Part shown: piece after piece, positions 26,401 to 33,846 of the stretch
Layout: the number at the start of each line of letters is the position of its first letter
Position numbering within the stretch: position 1 is the first letter of the stretch
NCBI GenBank assembly: GCA_964410625.1
Contig: CAYPHY010000020.1
Span: 1-64,000 of the forward strand
Direction of reading: 5' to 3'
DNA from: CAYPHY01 sp964410625
GTDB lineage: Bacteria > Chloroflexota > Anaerolineae > Promineifilales > Promineifilaceae
Length of the DNA stretch: 64,000 nt
Translations under genes and position numbers: made by a program
The notes under the pieces: generated by a model
Told to the model about the DNA's origin: nothing
Database searches by the model: none
What the model saw: only the letters and a program-made list of their open reading frames with translations

Positions 26401-27213
26401 TTGTTCCGTTCACTTAATGAACCAGTGCGTACGATTGAGGTGCTGACCGAATTTGGCAACCTAAATCGTGATCGCTTATTGTCAGTCCTGGACCCGATCT
26501 CTTCCCGCGAACAACAAGATTATTATGACCGGGCGATGGGTTATTATAACGATGCAATATACCTGGCTACTGGGCGCAATTTGCTAAAGTATGTGGTGGA
26601 TGTTCAAGTTAATATGGCCTGGTTACATTTTTATAAACGAGAAAACACAGCCATGGAACATGCACTGGAGCGAGCGGAAGCGATTATTTCCGAGAGTTAT
26701 GGAGACGGTTATTTTATTACTCCGGACAATTTACCTCAGGCAGTAAATTTGGATGATCCGTGGATTTTGCCGCAACTCAGTAAAGCACATTCGTTAAGAG
26801 GCCATGTAGCGATTGAAGGGTTTAAAGCGATAGATGCCGAATATAAGGCAGAATATCCTGATGACGATGAAATACGTCGTCAAAAAATGGGTGAGGATCA
26901 GACGGCAGAGAGATTTCTGGCTACTACGGCCGAAGAGTATATGCTGGCTATTGGCTATGCAGAGCGATTTTCGCCGCGTTCCATGACGATCTCACATATC
27001 TTGTCAAACTTATACAATGATATAAAGGCTTTCAACCCTACCGAACTGGAGGATTTCCACGACCAAACGGTCGTTGCAGAAAGGAAATATAAGAAGCTGA
27101 AAGGTGCTGCTGTATTAGGCCCATACATTCATGCCTATTTTGGCTTACCGCCATGCGCCGCGGGCCATCGAAATGAGTTAAATGGGAGTAATGGGGCAAA
27201 CTATCATGAATAA
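23458..27213 (+). CDS. Large STAND-like ATPase with TPR-like C-terminus
   Basis: A 1251-residue protein. The lead-in MVGREKVLADIYKAI is followed by Walker A EGGYGKT at 47-53 and Walker B RRVVLALDTVEQL around 180-190, the layout of STAND (NB-ARC/SWACOS-type) ATPases. Residues about 530-620 are highly charged and probably coiled-coil. From about 810 to 1010 the sequence has helical repeats of TPR type (for example YNILGYGNVSIGRFHDAITYYGQALHY is one unit). Strong AGGAGGA precedes the ATG. Its last 8 bp overlap the chosen start of the radical SAM gene. STAND proteins usually act as switches that sense a partner through the repeat domain; the partner is unknown. Confidence 0.8.
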   Translation: MAIGLPQPLSAARKTGQMVGREKVLADIYKAIYAPGQALRVVFVRAEGGYGKTRLLEEVLWRAGHPRWRAKRPMTDREQLEGLDWSAPDKVAISDLIDLIDTTLQERDRFVRELHDSFHWSEPIDPSVWRPIDTASYNAGYDKLRRLRVLGAPLKQVREAADAATDAFLDDLMRETNARRVVLALDTVEQLSYITSNWLMDRQLLKPEDLSGRTHQWLENVLLNGYEGQPLQNVTLLLFGRGEEGQSFFESIEAAVTAGRKKRYQYDSVLNHSLISFNEQETQQYFAHLAADWKKRGMIETLPDNDPAQLGADWISEHFDYIAQAKQQTPFQDTYRVLHLLTGGVPVRLALYAQLIVEGRRVPEPLSWNYEEAQQAVREQGRETIQWQIEDQFIWLLFQQQSDLRGQILLILARTPRGLNAEQLCFILYADPNAKPESWEPDPQRLGKITKTLEEMVDLYLVKRRASWSHLAKLRGNGKERDKSIGLRLGLQDEIYRIYAEHMAPFQPPVTAMVQRIEEYLKASEDDFASRFQGEQKERKELYSQLQKWATAQLADLRHLKQQELKKDEAQFEAQLRANDPRTFSFHELKDAEIERRDQLQVAINNFQIEEMIYALVRRPDYNFNRDYTDVGYSKYLANEEGSDFASQVAAWQIINDRYGVYLKFAEFRERPDADKRTAVEVLRQALVQEDVSRWLKRFVIWGDYRRAPEFAEGVEGEIGRLPADSETDQRTRYTWNHPLSKGELTLWTAYAQIMTAQDIRRVNDSVRETLAQLEQLYNATVKEQVFVQDGIPILGFKGVPDEGIAEHPARNRIRRLLSYGYNILGYGNVSIGRFHDAITYYGQALHYLRGDKGADAHRATVLNNLSRALSELGEDSTAVCLDGLRLRFQEATEIPIALSYNTLALIYDRLREPTRAWDDAAKAVAYFRRAEDWRGLGLALLQLAGAMRHLAGQARSGETAIEQPGRLCDTSEGLLRQALDLFRSLNEPVRTIEVLTEFGNLNRDRLLSVLDPISSREQQDYYDRAMGYYNDAIYLATGRNLLKYVVDVQVNMAWLHFYKRENTAMEHALERAEAIISESYGDGYFITPDNLPQAVNLDDPWILPQLSKAHSLRGHVAIEGFKAIDAEYKAEYPDDDEIRRQKMGEDQTAERFLATTAEEYMLAIGYAERFSPRSMTISHILSNLYNDIKAFNPTELEDFHDQTVVAERKYKKLKGAAVLGPYIHAYFGLPPCAAGHRNELNGSNGANYHE

Positions 27214-28693
27214 CAGTAGCGCATTTGTTCTCTCAGCCACCGCAAATTTACTAGACGACGACTGCGCCTGCCCCGACAAGGCTTTTGTTCTCGCCTTTGA
27301 TGGCACAACGGCCGACCTCGACAACGACTGCGCCTGCCCCGATAAAGCCTTTCATTTGGGTTGCCCGCACACGGCCGACGCCCCCCTCTTCAGCCAAACG
27401 GCCGCCACCCACACCACGCCACTCCCCCATGAGTTCATGCTCGCCTATAGCCCCTTTGCCCCCGATGGCCCCAGCGTGCTGAGTCCGGCGGCCTGGGAGC
27501 GGTGGCAATCATTTGTCAGTCCGCAACCATTGGCCGAAGATGTTGACCAGACGTTGGCGGCGCAGATGCTGATCCAGCCGCACGGCCGCGTCCCACGACC
27601 TACTCCCTCTACCCCGGAAACGCTGACCGCCTGGCTGCATGTGACCAATGCCTGTAACCTCGATTGCCCCTACTGCTATGTCCGCAAATCATCGGAGCGC
27701 ATGAGCGAGGCGATTGGCTTGCGGGCGATTGAATCCATCTTCTATACTGCCCAACAGCAGGGGTTCAGCCGGGTGAAGTTGAAATATGCCGGTGGGGAAG
27801 CGACGCTACACTTTAAGCTGGTGCGCCGTTTGCATGAGTATGCGTTGCAATTAGCGGCCGAAACCGGTCTCGCTCTCAAGGAAGTTGTCCTCAGCAACGG
27901 CGTTCATCTGCGCCCCGAAGATGCCGACTGGCTGGCGGCCAATCAAGTCAAGCTGATGATTTCAATTGACGGCATTGGCGAGTTGCACAACCAGCTTCGG
28001 CCGAGCAAAAACCACAGCGACTTCGACACCTTCAGCCACATCGAACACACCATTGACCACATCCTGCTCCCGCGTGGGATTCGGCCGGATGTGACAATGA
28101 CTGTCACCGCACTTAATGCTCACGGGGCGGCCGATGTCGCTCGTTGGGCGATGATCGAGCGCGATTTGCCAACCAGTTTCAACTTTTACCGCCAAAACGC
28201 TCTCTCTGCCACACGCCAGGAGTTGGATATTGAGCAACAGCGTTTCATTGATGGAATGACGGCCGCCTATGCCGTAATCGAACAGTATCTGCCAACCCGC
28301 CCCTTCCTCAATGGCCTACTCGACCGTGTTCAGGCCGAGGCCCACTCCCACACCTGCGGGGTTGGGCAAAGCTATCTTGTCATTACCCACACCGGCAAGC
28401 TAGCGCAATGCCAAATGCACCTCGATCAGCCGGTGCAAGGCCATACTAATGGCAACCTGCTGCCGGTGGTTGTCGCTGGCCCCCTTCGCAATCTATCAGT
28501 GGATGAGAAAGCTGGCTGTCGCGATTGCTCCTTCCGTTACCGTTGTTCCGGCGGTTGTCCCCTGGAAACTTATCGCGCCACAGGACGCTGGGACGTGCAA
28601 AGCCCCAACTGCCACATCTACAAAACCCTTATGCCTCAGGCTTTTCGCCTCGAGGGTCTCAGGCTGATGAAAGCCAACGGCTACCTTTCCTGA
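27206..28693 (+). CDS. Radical SAM/SPASM enzyme with two N-terminal DCACPDKAF repeats
   Basis: About 495 residues. The radical SAM cluster motif C150-x3-C154-x2-C157 is in NACNLDCPYCY, and KYAGGEATLHF matches the family GGE motif. The C-terminal SPASM region has ordered cysteines: HTCGVG, LAQCQM, GCRDCSFRYRCSGGCP and SPNCHIYK. SPASM proteins commonly modify peptides or proteins. The first 50 residues carry DCACPDKAF twice (DNA 27260-27286 and 27326-27352), 22 residues apart. ATG 27206 overlaps the STAND gene by 8 bp; earlier ATGs at 27182 and 27191 are possible. The repeats could be a built-in substrate, a leader or a metal-binding module. A terminator follows at 28725. Confidence 0.88.
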   Translation: MNNSSAFVLSATANLLDDDCACPDKAFVLAFDGTTADLDNDCACPDKAFHLGCPHTADAPLFSQTAATHTTPLPHEFMLAYSPFAPDGPSVLSPAAWERWQSFVSPQPLAEDVDQTLAAQMLIQPHGRVPRPTPSTPETLTAWLHVTNACNLDCPYCYVRKSSERMSEAIGLRAIESIFYTAQQQGFSRVKLKYAGGEATLHFKLVRRLHEYALQLAAETGLALKEVVLSNGVHLRPEDADWLAANQVKLMISIDGIGELHNQLRPSKNHSDFDTFSHIEHTIDHILLPRGIRPDVTMTVTALNAHGAADVARWAMIERDLPTSFNFYRQNALSATRQELDIEQQRFIDGMTAAYAVIEQYLPTRPFLNGLLDRVQAEAHSHTCGVGQSYLVITHTGKLAQCQMHLDQPVQGHTNGNLLPVVVAGPLRNLSVDEKAGCRDCSFRYRCSGGCPLETYRATGRWDVQSPNCHIYKTLMPQAFRLEGLRLMKANGYLS

Positions 28694-28724
28694 TACCTGT
28701 CTCCAGTTTCATGCAAGCTTAATT

Positions 28725-28755
28725 AGAGAGGACAATTATGTCCTCTCTTTTTTTG
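28725..28755 (+). terminator. Rho-independent terminator after the radical SAM gene
   Basis: AGAGAGGACA (28725-28734), loop ATTA, TGTCCTCTCT (28739-28748), then seven T. It closes the 22238-28693 operon. Confidence 0.92.
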
Positions 28756-28907
28756 GGCCAGTGAACTGCTACTTCCTGGCTGCATGTCCCCAGGTCGCTG
28801 TTGGGTTCAAACAATTTCGCCACTTTGGGATGTCAGTCCGAGCAAGTACAGTGTAATCATGTGTAGGCTATAGGGAACGTCTTAGTGGAAGATAGGTAGA
28901 GGGACAA

Positions 28908-29531
28908 ATGTTTAATCAAAACAGTTCGAGCAATATCGGTAGTGCGTTGATTGTCGTTGTATTGTTATTGGTTGGGTTGGCCGGGATAGCCGTTGCCGGT
29001 GCGAGTGATGCCGACATCCTCAACTGGCAACGCTCGGCCGCCGAAGCAGAGCAAATCCGCGCCATCACTGTCTGGGAAACACAGCTCCAGCAAATGGAAT
29101 TGCCCTATCTACAAGCGGAGCGTGAGGCACAGGCACGGATTGCTGCCGCACAAGCAGAAGCAGAATTGGCCCGCATTGCCGCCGAACAGAACGCGGCCGT
29201 TGCCACCATCCAGGAAAATCTTCGCCTGCAAACGGAGCGCAACAACCGCCGCCTTGTCACTGAAGCGTGGATCGCCGATGGCTTGCTGGCTTTGGGGTTC
29301 TTGCTGGGTTTGGGGTTGGTCGTCGCCCTTACGTTGGCGGCCGTCAAAGTCGCATTGCGATTTGTCGATCGGCCAGCACCTCCGCCACTCCCACACAAGC
29401 GGTCGGCGACCATTCCTAAGCGCGACCCGGCCTTCCGGCAACAGCAAGGCAGCCAACCGCGCTGGCGAGAACGGGCAAATGGACGGGTGACGGCCGTTGA
29501 CCAATTTCGTGACAACGTCAACGGACATTGA
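28908..29531 (+). CDS. Membrane protein with central coiled coil, unknown
   Basis: A 207-residue protein without a recognised family. A hydrophobic segment lies at about 11-32 (ALIVVVLLLVGLAGIAVAG), a helical Ala/Glu/Gln-rich coiled coil at about 45-120, and a second membrane segment at about 124-148 (LLALGFLLGLGLVVALTLAAV). The C-terminal 55 residues are basic and proline-rich. GAGGGA sits just before the ATG. It follows the radical SAM operon behind a terminator and may be an accessory membrane part of the same system, judged only from its position. Confidence 0.7.
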   Translation: MFNQNSSSNIGSALIVVVLLLVGLAGIAVAGASDADILNWQRSAAEAEQIRAITVWETQLQQMELPYLQAEREAQARIAAAQAEAELARIAAEQNAAVATIQENLRLQTERNNRRLVTEAWIADGLLALGFLLGLGLVVALTLAAVKVALRFVDRPAPPPLPHKRSATIPKRDPAFRQQQGSQPRWRERANGRVTAVDQFRDNVNGH

Positions 29532-29965
29532 GGTGTTGACACCAACGCTTCTTGGCCTGATAGAAACCATCTTAGTTTCGTGACAGGTATCTCAAAATAT
29601 CAACTACCATTTATTTAGCGAACTGGCGAATTGAGTAGGGAAATGACAGGGTGGAACTAGCTAACTACGATGATCAAGGCTTCTAGGCGCAAGCCAACGC
29701 CTTTATCCTAATAGTATCAAAGTTCTTTATCAACCTGATTAACCCATCGTAGGCCGCTTCAAAATAGCATGTTTGGAACGGCAAGCAAAGGAGGTGCCCA
29801 ACGCGGGAGAATAAGCAGCAAGCCGGAGTGGTTTTGCTGACACATCCAAAACCACTCCGGCCCGCAAACCCGCCAGTAAGCACAGCAAGGAAAGTATTAA
29901 TCGTTGTATTGGGATGACCGTCTGGAAGGCTTCAATTTGAAGCGCCATAGTGGAAGGAGTGTGAC
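29532..29965. other. 434-bp intergenic region with a 14-bp perfect hairpin
   Basis: CCGGAGTGGTTTTG (29823-29836) and its inverse (29847-29860) enclose a 10-nt loop. No T tract follows on the plus strand. An AAAGGAGG lies 30 bp before the hairpin but no start follows at usual distance. No convincing gene was found on either strand. Confidence 0.6.
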
Positions 29966-30196
29966 ATGTTAACGGAAGCTTTGAGTAGCATATATCTTGT
30001 AATCGGCTTGACCCTTTTGGGCCTCGCCCTACTTGTAGCTTTATTCATAGGAGTGGCTATGAAGAATCAAAGTTACCCCTATGAGTATGAGTCAGCAGGT
30101 GAATACGACAACTTGAGCTTTTCACTCAGGTGGGTGTTCTCCTTACCAATCGCAGTCCTTGGTGGTTACTTTCTCCTACGAGCGTTCCTGGTCTGA
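29966..30196 (+). CDS. Small two-span membrane protein, unknown
   Basis: A 76-residue protein. Hydrophobic segments lie at about 8-31 (IYLVIGLTLLGLALLVALFIGVAM) and 53-74 (WVFSLPIAVLGGYFLLRAFLV). The loop between them is rich in Tyr and Glu (YPYEYESAGEYDN). GGAG lies about 8 nt upstream of the ATG. An SPFH-like gene follows 51 bp later, so the two may form a membrane complex; this is inference from spacing. Confidence 0.65.
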   Translation: MLTEALSSIYLVIGLTLLGLALLVALFIGVAMKNQSYPYEYESAGEYDNLSFSLRWVFSLPIAVLGGYFLLRAFLV

Positions 30197-30208
30197 AATA
30201 GATGCCTT

Positions 30209-30222
30209 AGAAACCGGGTTTC
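30209..30222. repeat. AGAAACCGGGTTTC copy
   Basis: One copy of the dispersed AGAAACCGGGTTTCT palindrome lies between the small membrane protein and the SPFH-like gene. Confidence 0.75.
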
Positions 30223-30247
30223 CGCCCCATGTCTTAGGAGTTTGAAA

Positions 30248-30934
30248 ATGGCCCAGACAATCGCTTCTTATCACTCAACTGCCTATTGGTTTCGATGCCT
30301 CGGAAAGGTGTTGGTCCCTGAGCAGCATATTGGAATTGTTTACAAGGATGAGGTTTTGGACCGCTTTCTAACTGCCGGATACCACCCTCGGCCGAATTTA
30401 TGGCGAGAAAAATTGATTGTATTTCCGCTTGTGTGCCGCGTGGTGCGGCTGGAGTCTACCGTCTTGACGGCCGATGGCTTAGAAGCAACCATCAAAGCAC
30501 GAGTAAACCATACCTTTAATCCCGGCCAGGCCGCTCCCAACAAGCAAGCTGAAGCAGCCAATCGGGCACTCCAGTTCCATCTGGAAACGCTAATTAATCC
30601 CCCTATCAAGGATGTTCTTGCACTCAGTATGAGAGAGTTTGTAGGAAGGGTAAACGCACGCCAACTACGAAGCTGTAATACCCAAATTCAATTACAGGAA
30701 TGGCTATTGGATTATGTTCAGTACATGCTTGCGCCAGAAGGGATCGTGCTTTGCGACCCTAATGGGATTATGATCGACGCGGTATATCTTTCAGAATGGG
30801 GCCAGCCAGAATGGAACCAACGGCCGCAACAGGTTGAGGATAAGCCATTGGCACCATCTCGCCGCCCTGCCGTCCAAAGGACACCTGCAACACCCCATAC
30901 TGAAAATTGGCTAACCGGCTATCCAAAATCATAA
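30248..30934 (+). CDS. SPFH/band 7-like protein
   Basis: A 228-residue protein. Residues about 18-110 follow the SPFH pattern: VLVPEQHIGIVYKDEVLDRFLTAGYHPRP, then VCRVVRLESTVLTADGLEATIKARVNHTFNP. The first part matches the usual PGE-x-GVV...GxH lead-in, and TADGLEATIKARV the TxDGxxVxVxxxV strand. No N-terminal membrane segment is visible, so a partner may anchor it. The C-terminus is Pro-rich and likely disordered. The ATG at 30248 has AGGAG 7 nt upstream. SPFH proteins form membrane-associated ring assemblies. With the two small membrane proteins upstream it may form a scaffold for the ATPase/radical SAM system, which is speculative. Confidence 0.65.
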   Translation: MAQTIASYHSTAYWFRCLGKVLVPEQHIGIVYKDEVLDRFLTAGYHPRPNLWREKLIVFPLVCRVVRLESTVLTADGLEATIKARVNHTFNPGQAAPNKQAEAANRALQFHLETLINPPIKDVLALSMREFVGRVNARQLRSCNTQIQLQEWLLDYVQYMLAPEGIVLCDPNGIMIDAVYLSEWGQPEWNQRPQQVEDKPLAPSRRPAVQRTPATPHTENWLTGYPKS

Positions 30935-31062
30935 ATAAGGAGGTGATCCATCGTATAGATTCAGTTATGAATGTCAGGTTTATAGACATTATAGATGTAA
31001 TGGAGGTGATATAGAGAAATCAGTACAACCGGTAAGATAGTATAGTTGAGTAACACATTAGA

Positions 31063-31096
31063 CGGCCTGGTGTAATCCACCAGGCCGCATTTTTAT
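31063..31096 (+). terminator. Rho-independent terminator
   Basis: CGGCCTGGTG (31063-31072), loop TAATC and CACCAGGCCG (31078-31087) form a perfect stem followed by CATTTTTATT. It ends the SPFH-like transcript. Confidence 0.88.
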
Positions 31097-31146
31097 TGAT
31101 AACTTACATCGAATTTGCACCGCCAAGCTCGCGCCCATTCGTTGCT

Positions 31147-31184
31147 AAGAACGCTCCGCTATGTAAAGAACGCTCCGCTATGTA
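31147..31184. repeat. 19-bp tandem duplication
   Basis: AAGAACGCTCCGCTATGTA occurs twice in direct succession (31147-31165 and 31166-31184) in the gap before the 31279 gene. Confidence 0.9.
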
Positions 31185-31278
31185 GATTCTACAGGGATTT
31201 CTAAATAAAATAGCCACTCAGGCAATATAGGGGAATGATGATACAATCGGCAAGATCAAGACATGGAGAAGCAGTGTG

Positions 31279-31779
31279 ATGGATGACAAATACACCAACA
31301 GGCGGCCGACCACGGCCGCCTCCTGGAAAATACGTCCAATGCCGGAGCAGCAGAAGGAGTTGTTGGTGGACGGCCGCTACAGCCGCGAGGAATTTGAATG
31401 GATTCGCTTGGGCCTGGTCCCCCAATCGCCGGAGGACAAGTGGTTTATCTATCTGGCGGATGGTTGGTTGCACTTCCATCGCAGCCAGACCGGAACCTGT
31501 ATCTTCCAGTTGGAACTTCTGCCTGATGGGGATGACTATGTGACCGGACGAGCCATCGTCAACCGTGCCCCCAACCAATACCGGGTGACCGACGATGAGT
31601 ATGATGTGGAATTGATGTCTTACCTGGTTGATCACCTCTTGCTCGGCCGCTTCGCCCCCTTGCCCATTCCCAATAACCTCGCCGAAGATGACCACTCTCG
31701 CTATCGCCGACATGTCATGGGACGGCCGTCCGGCAGCAATGGCCTGAATTTGCGTGTGCTGAATAATGGCAAGCGTTAG
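31279..31779 (+). CDS. Conserved hypothetical protein
   Basis: A 166-residue cytoplasmic protein. Residues about 16-125 form one alpha/beta domain: WKIRPMPEQQKELLV, DKWFIYLADGWLHFHRSQTGTCIFQLEL and a later ELMSYLVDHLLLGRF helix. The WLHFHRS-x-TG core reminds me of a small domain in other bacterial proteins of unknown role, but I cannot name it. The ATG at 31279 is preferred to the adjoining GTG. No strong ribosome binding site was found. It is followed by a TATTGGTG hairpin and the thioesterase gene. Confidence 0.65.
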   Translation: MDDKYTNRRPTTAASWKIRPMPEQQKELLVDGRYSREEFEWIRLGLVPQSPEDKWFIYLADGWLHFHRSQTGTCIFQLELLPDGDDYVTGRAIVNRAPNQYRVTDDEYDVELMSYLVDHLLLGRFAPLPIPNNLAEDDHSRYRRHVMGRPSGSNGLNLRVLNNGKR

Positions 31780-31789
31780 TTGGCCGTAG

Positions 31790-31880
31790 GTGGTATATTG
31801 GTGTATTGGTATATTCGTTGTTAGACTTGGCGTAACTCTCAATTCGCTAATACACCAATATACCAATAAACTACTACACC
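31790..31880. repeat. TATTGGTGTA hairpin
   Basis: TATTGGTGTATTGGTATATTCG and the inverse CTAATACACCAATATACCAAT flank a 30-nt loop. The element is followed by AATCTCCAATCTCC units from another repeat family, then the AAGGAA site of the thioesterase. Confidence 0.75.
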
Positions 31881-31927
31881 AATCTCTAATCTCCAATCTC
31901 CACAATCTCCACCCCCAAGGAACACCC

Positions 31928-32365
31928 ATGAATGCTACCCCCTACCCCTACGAAATGGAAATTGAAGTCATTTTTCGTGATATTGACGCGATGGGACATG
32001 TCAACAATGCCGTCTTTTTCACCTACTTTGAGACGGCGCGGATCAAGTATTTGATGGAGATTATGGAAGGCAGCGGCCGTGTTGGTTATGAGATGCTCGA
32101 CTTGCCGCTCATTCTGGTCGAGGCTACTTGCAGCTATAAATCGCAGGCGTTATTGGGGGAAAAGCTACGCCTGGGGCTGGGCGTCTCGCGCTTTGGCAAT
32201 AAAAGCTTTGACCTCGTTTATCGCATTGAAGGGGAAGACGGCCGTCTCGTCGCCGAAGGGAAGACGGTACAGGTGATGTATGATTACGTTGCTCGCCAGG
32301 CGTTTCCCATCCCCGATAACGTCAGAGAGTATGTGGCGAAGTATCAGGGAGATTGGAAACCGTAA
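31928..32365 (+). CDS. Acyl-CoA thioesterase, YbgC/4HBT hotdog family
   Basis: A 145-residue hotdog-fold thioesterase. The catalytic Asp lies in FRDIDAMGHVNNAVFFTYFETAR, the classic YbgC/FadM motif. The ATG at 31928 has AAGGAA 7 nt upstream; an in-frame reading from 31790 would translate the repeat array and is rejected. It hydrolyses acyl-CoA thioesters in the cytoplasm; chain length cannot be inferred. A palindrome between its stop and the convergent beta-lactamase-fold gene may end both transcripts. Confidence 0.9.
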   Translation: MNATPYPYEMEIEVIFRDIDAMGHVNNAVFFTYFETARIKYLMEIMEGSGRVGYEMLDLPLILVEATCSYKSQALLGEKLRLGLGVSRFGNKSFDLVYRIEGEDGRLVAEGKTVQVMYDYVARQAFPIPDNVREYVAKYQGDWKP

Positions 32366-32384
32366 CGCGATTTGGCAAATCGCG
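32366..32384. terminator. Palindrome exactly filling the gap of convergent genes
   Basis: CGCGATTTGGCAAATCGCG occupies all 19 bp between the thioesterase stop (32365) and the end of the convergent hydrolase gene (32385). It belongs to the family at 3957-4007 and may act as a two-way terminator. Confidence 0.6.
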
Positions 32385-33764
32385 CTACAGGCGTTTGTGT
32401 AGGCGGGAGGTGCGGAGCCAGAGGATACGGCCGTCCTCATCGCGCAAAAATTCCGCCCGCAAATTCTCCAATGGTACATCTAAAGCGATGATACGATCCG
32501 GTGCATAGAAGGCGACGCGGCTCGGCGGTGGCGTCTGGCCCGGCGGTGAATCCTGATAGGGGAAGCCTCCTTTGGGGATCATCCGCACCATCATTTGTCC
32601 CTCCTCCAGATAAAGCTCCAGGCGGTCGAGCTGCGCGTCATAGGCACCGGTGTAGGCTTCCATTTCCTCGGCCGCCAACGTCAGATGCGTCACCTCCGGC
32701 GCGACAAGCCCCAAATAATGTTTCAATACCCAGGCGGTGACTTCTTCGTTCAACGCCGCTCCCCGGTCGGCATTGGTCAGGATGGTGAGTGCAAATTGGC
32801 GCGACGGCACAAAGAGAAAGGCGGAAAGTTGCCCATTCGTCGCCCCGCCGTGCAGCACAATTTGTACATCGTTGATCTCACGCAGAATCCAGCTTAATCC
32901 CATCTGCCGGTCAAGGTTGGCGTTTACCAGTGGAGATTGCATCATCTTCATGGTTTCCGGGGATAAGAGCTGTTGCCCATCGGCCGTCTTGCCATCCCCC
33001 AGGTGGAACGCCGCATAGCGCAACTGGTCGCGGGGGCTGGCGATAAGACCGCCCACTGCATGAGAAGCACGGGCCAACGCCCACTCCCGTTCTACGGCCG
33101 GCCCCGCTTCCCGCACCTCGTGGCCGGCCGCAAAACGGTGAGTGACCACATCCTTCGGAAAGATGAAGGAGTTTTCCAGGCCCAACGGCCGCAGCAGCAA
33201 CTCCTGTAATGCCGCTTCATACGTTTGGCCAGTGATGACTTCGATCACCCTTCCCGCCAGGGCAAAACCTGCGTTGTTGTACGACCAGAGCGTATCCGGC
33301 GGCGTCACCTGCGGCAAGGCCGCCATCTTGACCACATAACGGGCCAGCGCGTCGTCGCCATCCCCGGTATCGTCGAAGTAGTCGCCCGCCCAGCCGCCCA
33401 TATGGGTCAGTAAATGGCGCATGGTCACTTGTTCTTCGGCCGTCTTATCCCCCAGCGCAAGCTCAGGAAGATAGTGGCGCACCGGGGTATCAAGATTGAG
33501 CTTGCCCATCTCCACCAGGCGCATAGCGAGCGTGCCGGTGAAGGTCTTGGTTGTTGAGCCAATCTGGAACAGCGTATCGGCCGTCACCGGCAATGGATGC
33601 TCCACATTGGTCACACCAAACCCGGCCATCATCTCGCGCCCCTGGTGCAACAGCCCCACCGCCACACCAGGAACCTGCAATCGTTCCATTTGCTTCACAA
33701 CCACATCACACAGTTGTTGGAAGTCGGGATCACTGTTTTCGTGTTGAATTTGGATTTTGGTCAT
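32385..33764 (-). CDS. Serine hydrolase, class C beta-lactamase fold
   Basis: A 459-residue member of the beta-lactamase/D-aminopeptidase/esterase superfamily. The catalytic SxxK is S70-T-T-K73 in FQIGSTTKTF, the YxN is in WSYNNAGFAL, and the third motif is HGGATNG. A C-terminal domain (about 355-459) of lipocalin-like strands follows, common in PBP4-like esterases. No signal peptide is present, so the substrate is probably cytoplasmic or the export route is unusual. It lies downstream of the penicillin acylase family gene, separated by a GAGACT hairpin. Beta-lactam resistance should not be assumed. Confidence 0.88.
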   Translation of the reverse strand: MTKIQIQHENSDPDFQQLCDVVVKQMERLQVPGVAVGLLHQGREMMAGFGVTNVEHPLPVTADTLFQIGSTTKTFTGTLAMRLVEMGKLNLDTPVRHYLPELALGDKTAEEQVTMRHLLTHMGGWAGDYFDDTGDGDDALARYVVKMAALPQVTPPDTLWSYNNAGFALAGRVIEVITGQTYEAALQELLLRPLGLENSFIFPKDVVTHRFAAGHEVREAGPAVEREWALARASHAVGGLIASPRDQLRYAAFHLGDGKTADGQQLLSPETMKMMQSPLVNANLDRQMGLSWILREINDVQIVLHGGATNGQLSAFLFVPSRQFALTILTNADRGAALNEEVTAWVLKHYLGLVAPEVTHLTLAAEEMEAYTGAYDAQLDRLELYLEEGQMMVRMIPKGGFPYQDSPPGQTPPPSRVAFYAPDRIIALDVPLENLRAEFLRDEDGRILWLRTSRLHKRL

Positions 33765-33778
33765 AATAAAAATCTGGA

Positions 33779-33846
33779 GACTAAGAGATTGGGAGACTGG
33801 GAGACTGGAGTATCCAAATCTCCCAGTCTCCTAGTCTCACAGTCTC
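33779..33846. repeat. GAGACTGG/CCAGTCTC hairpin
   Basis: GGAGACTAAGAGATTGGGAGACTGGGAGACTGG and the inverse AATCTCCCAGTCTCCTAGTCTC (each shown in part) form a long degenerate hairpin. It fills the gap between the acylase stop and the downstream hydrolase start. Confidence 0.85.

Noticed and set aside
29683..29948. Minus-strand reading frames in the 29.7-29.9 kb gap
   Set aside because: Two overlapping short frames span the 14-bp hairpin, with no ribosome binding site and no recognisable domain.
31790..31927. 46-residue N-terminal extension of the thioesterase
   Set aside because: It would be translated from the TATTGGTG repeat and AATCTCC units, and AAGGAA lies before the inner ATG.
32501..33766. 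Plus-strand reading frames opposite the beta-lactamase-fold gene
   Set aside because: They are high-GC shadow frames without family motifs, while the minus-strand frame has a full set of catalytic motifs.
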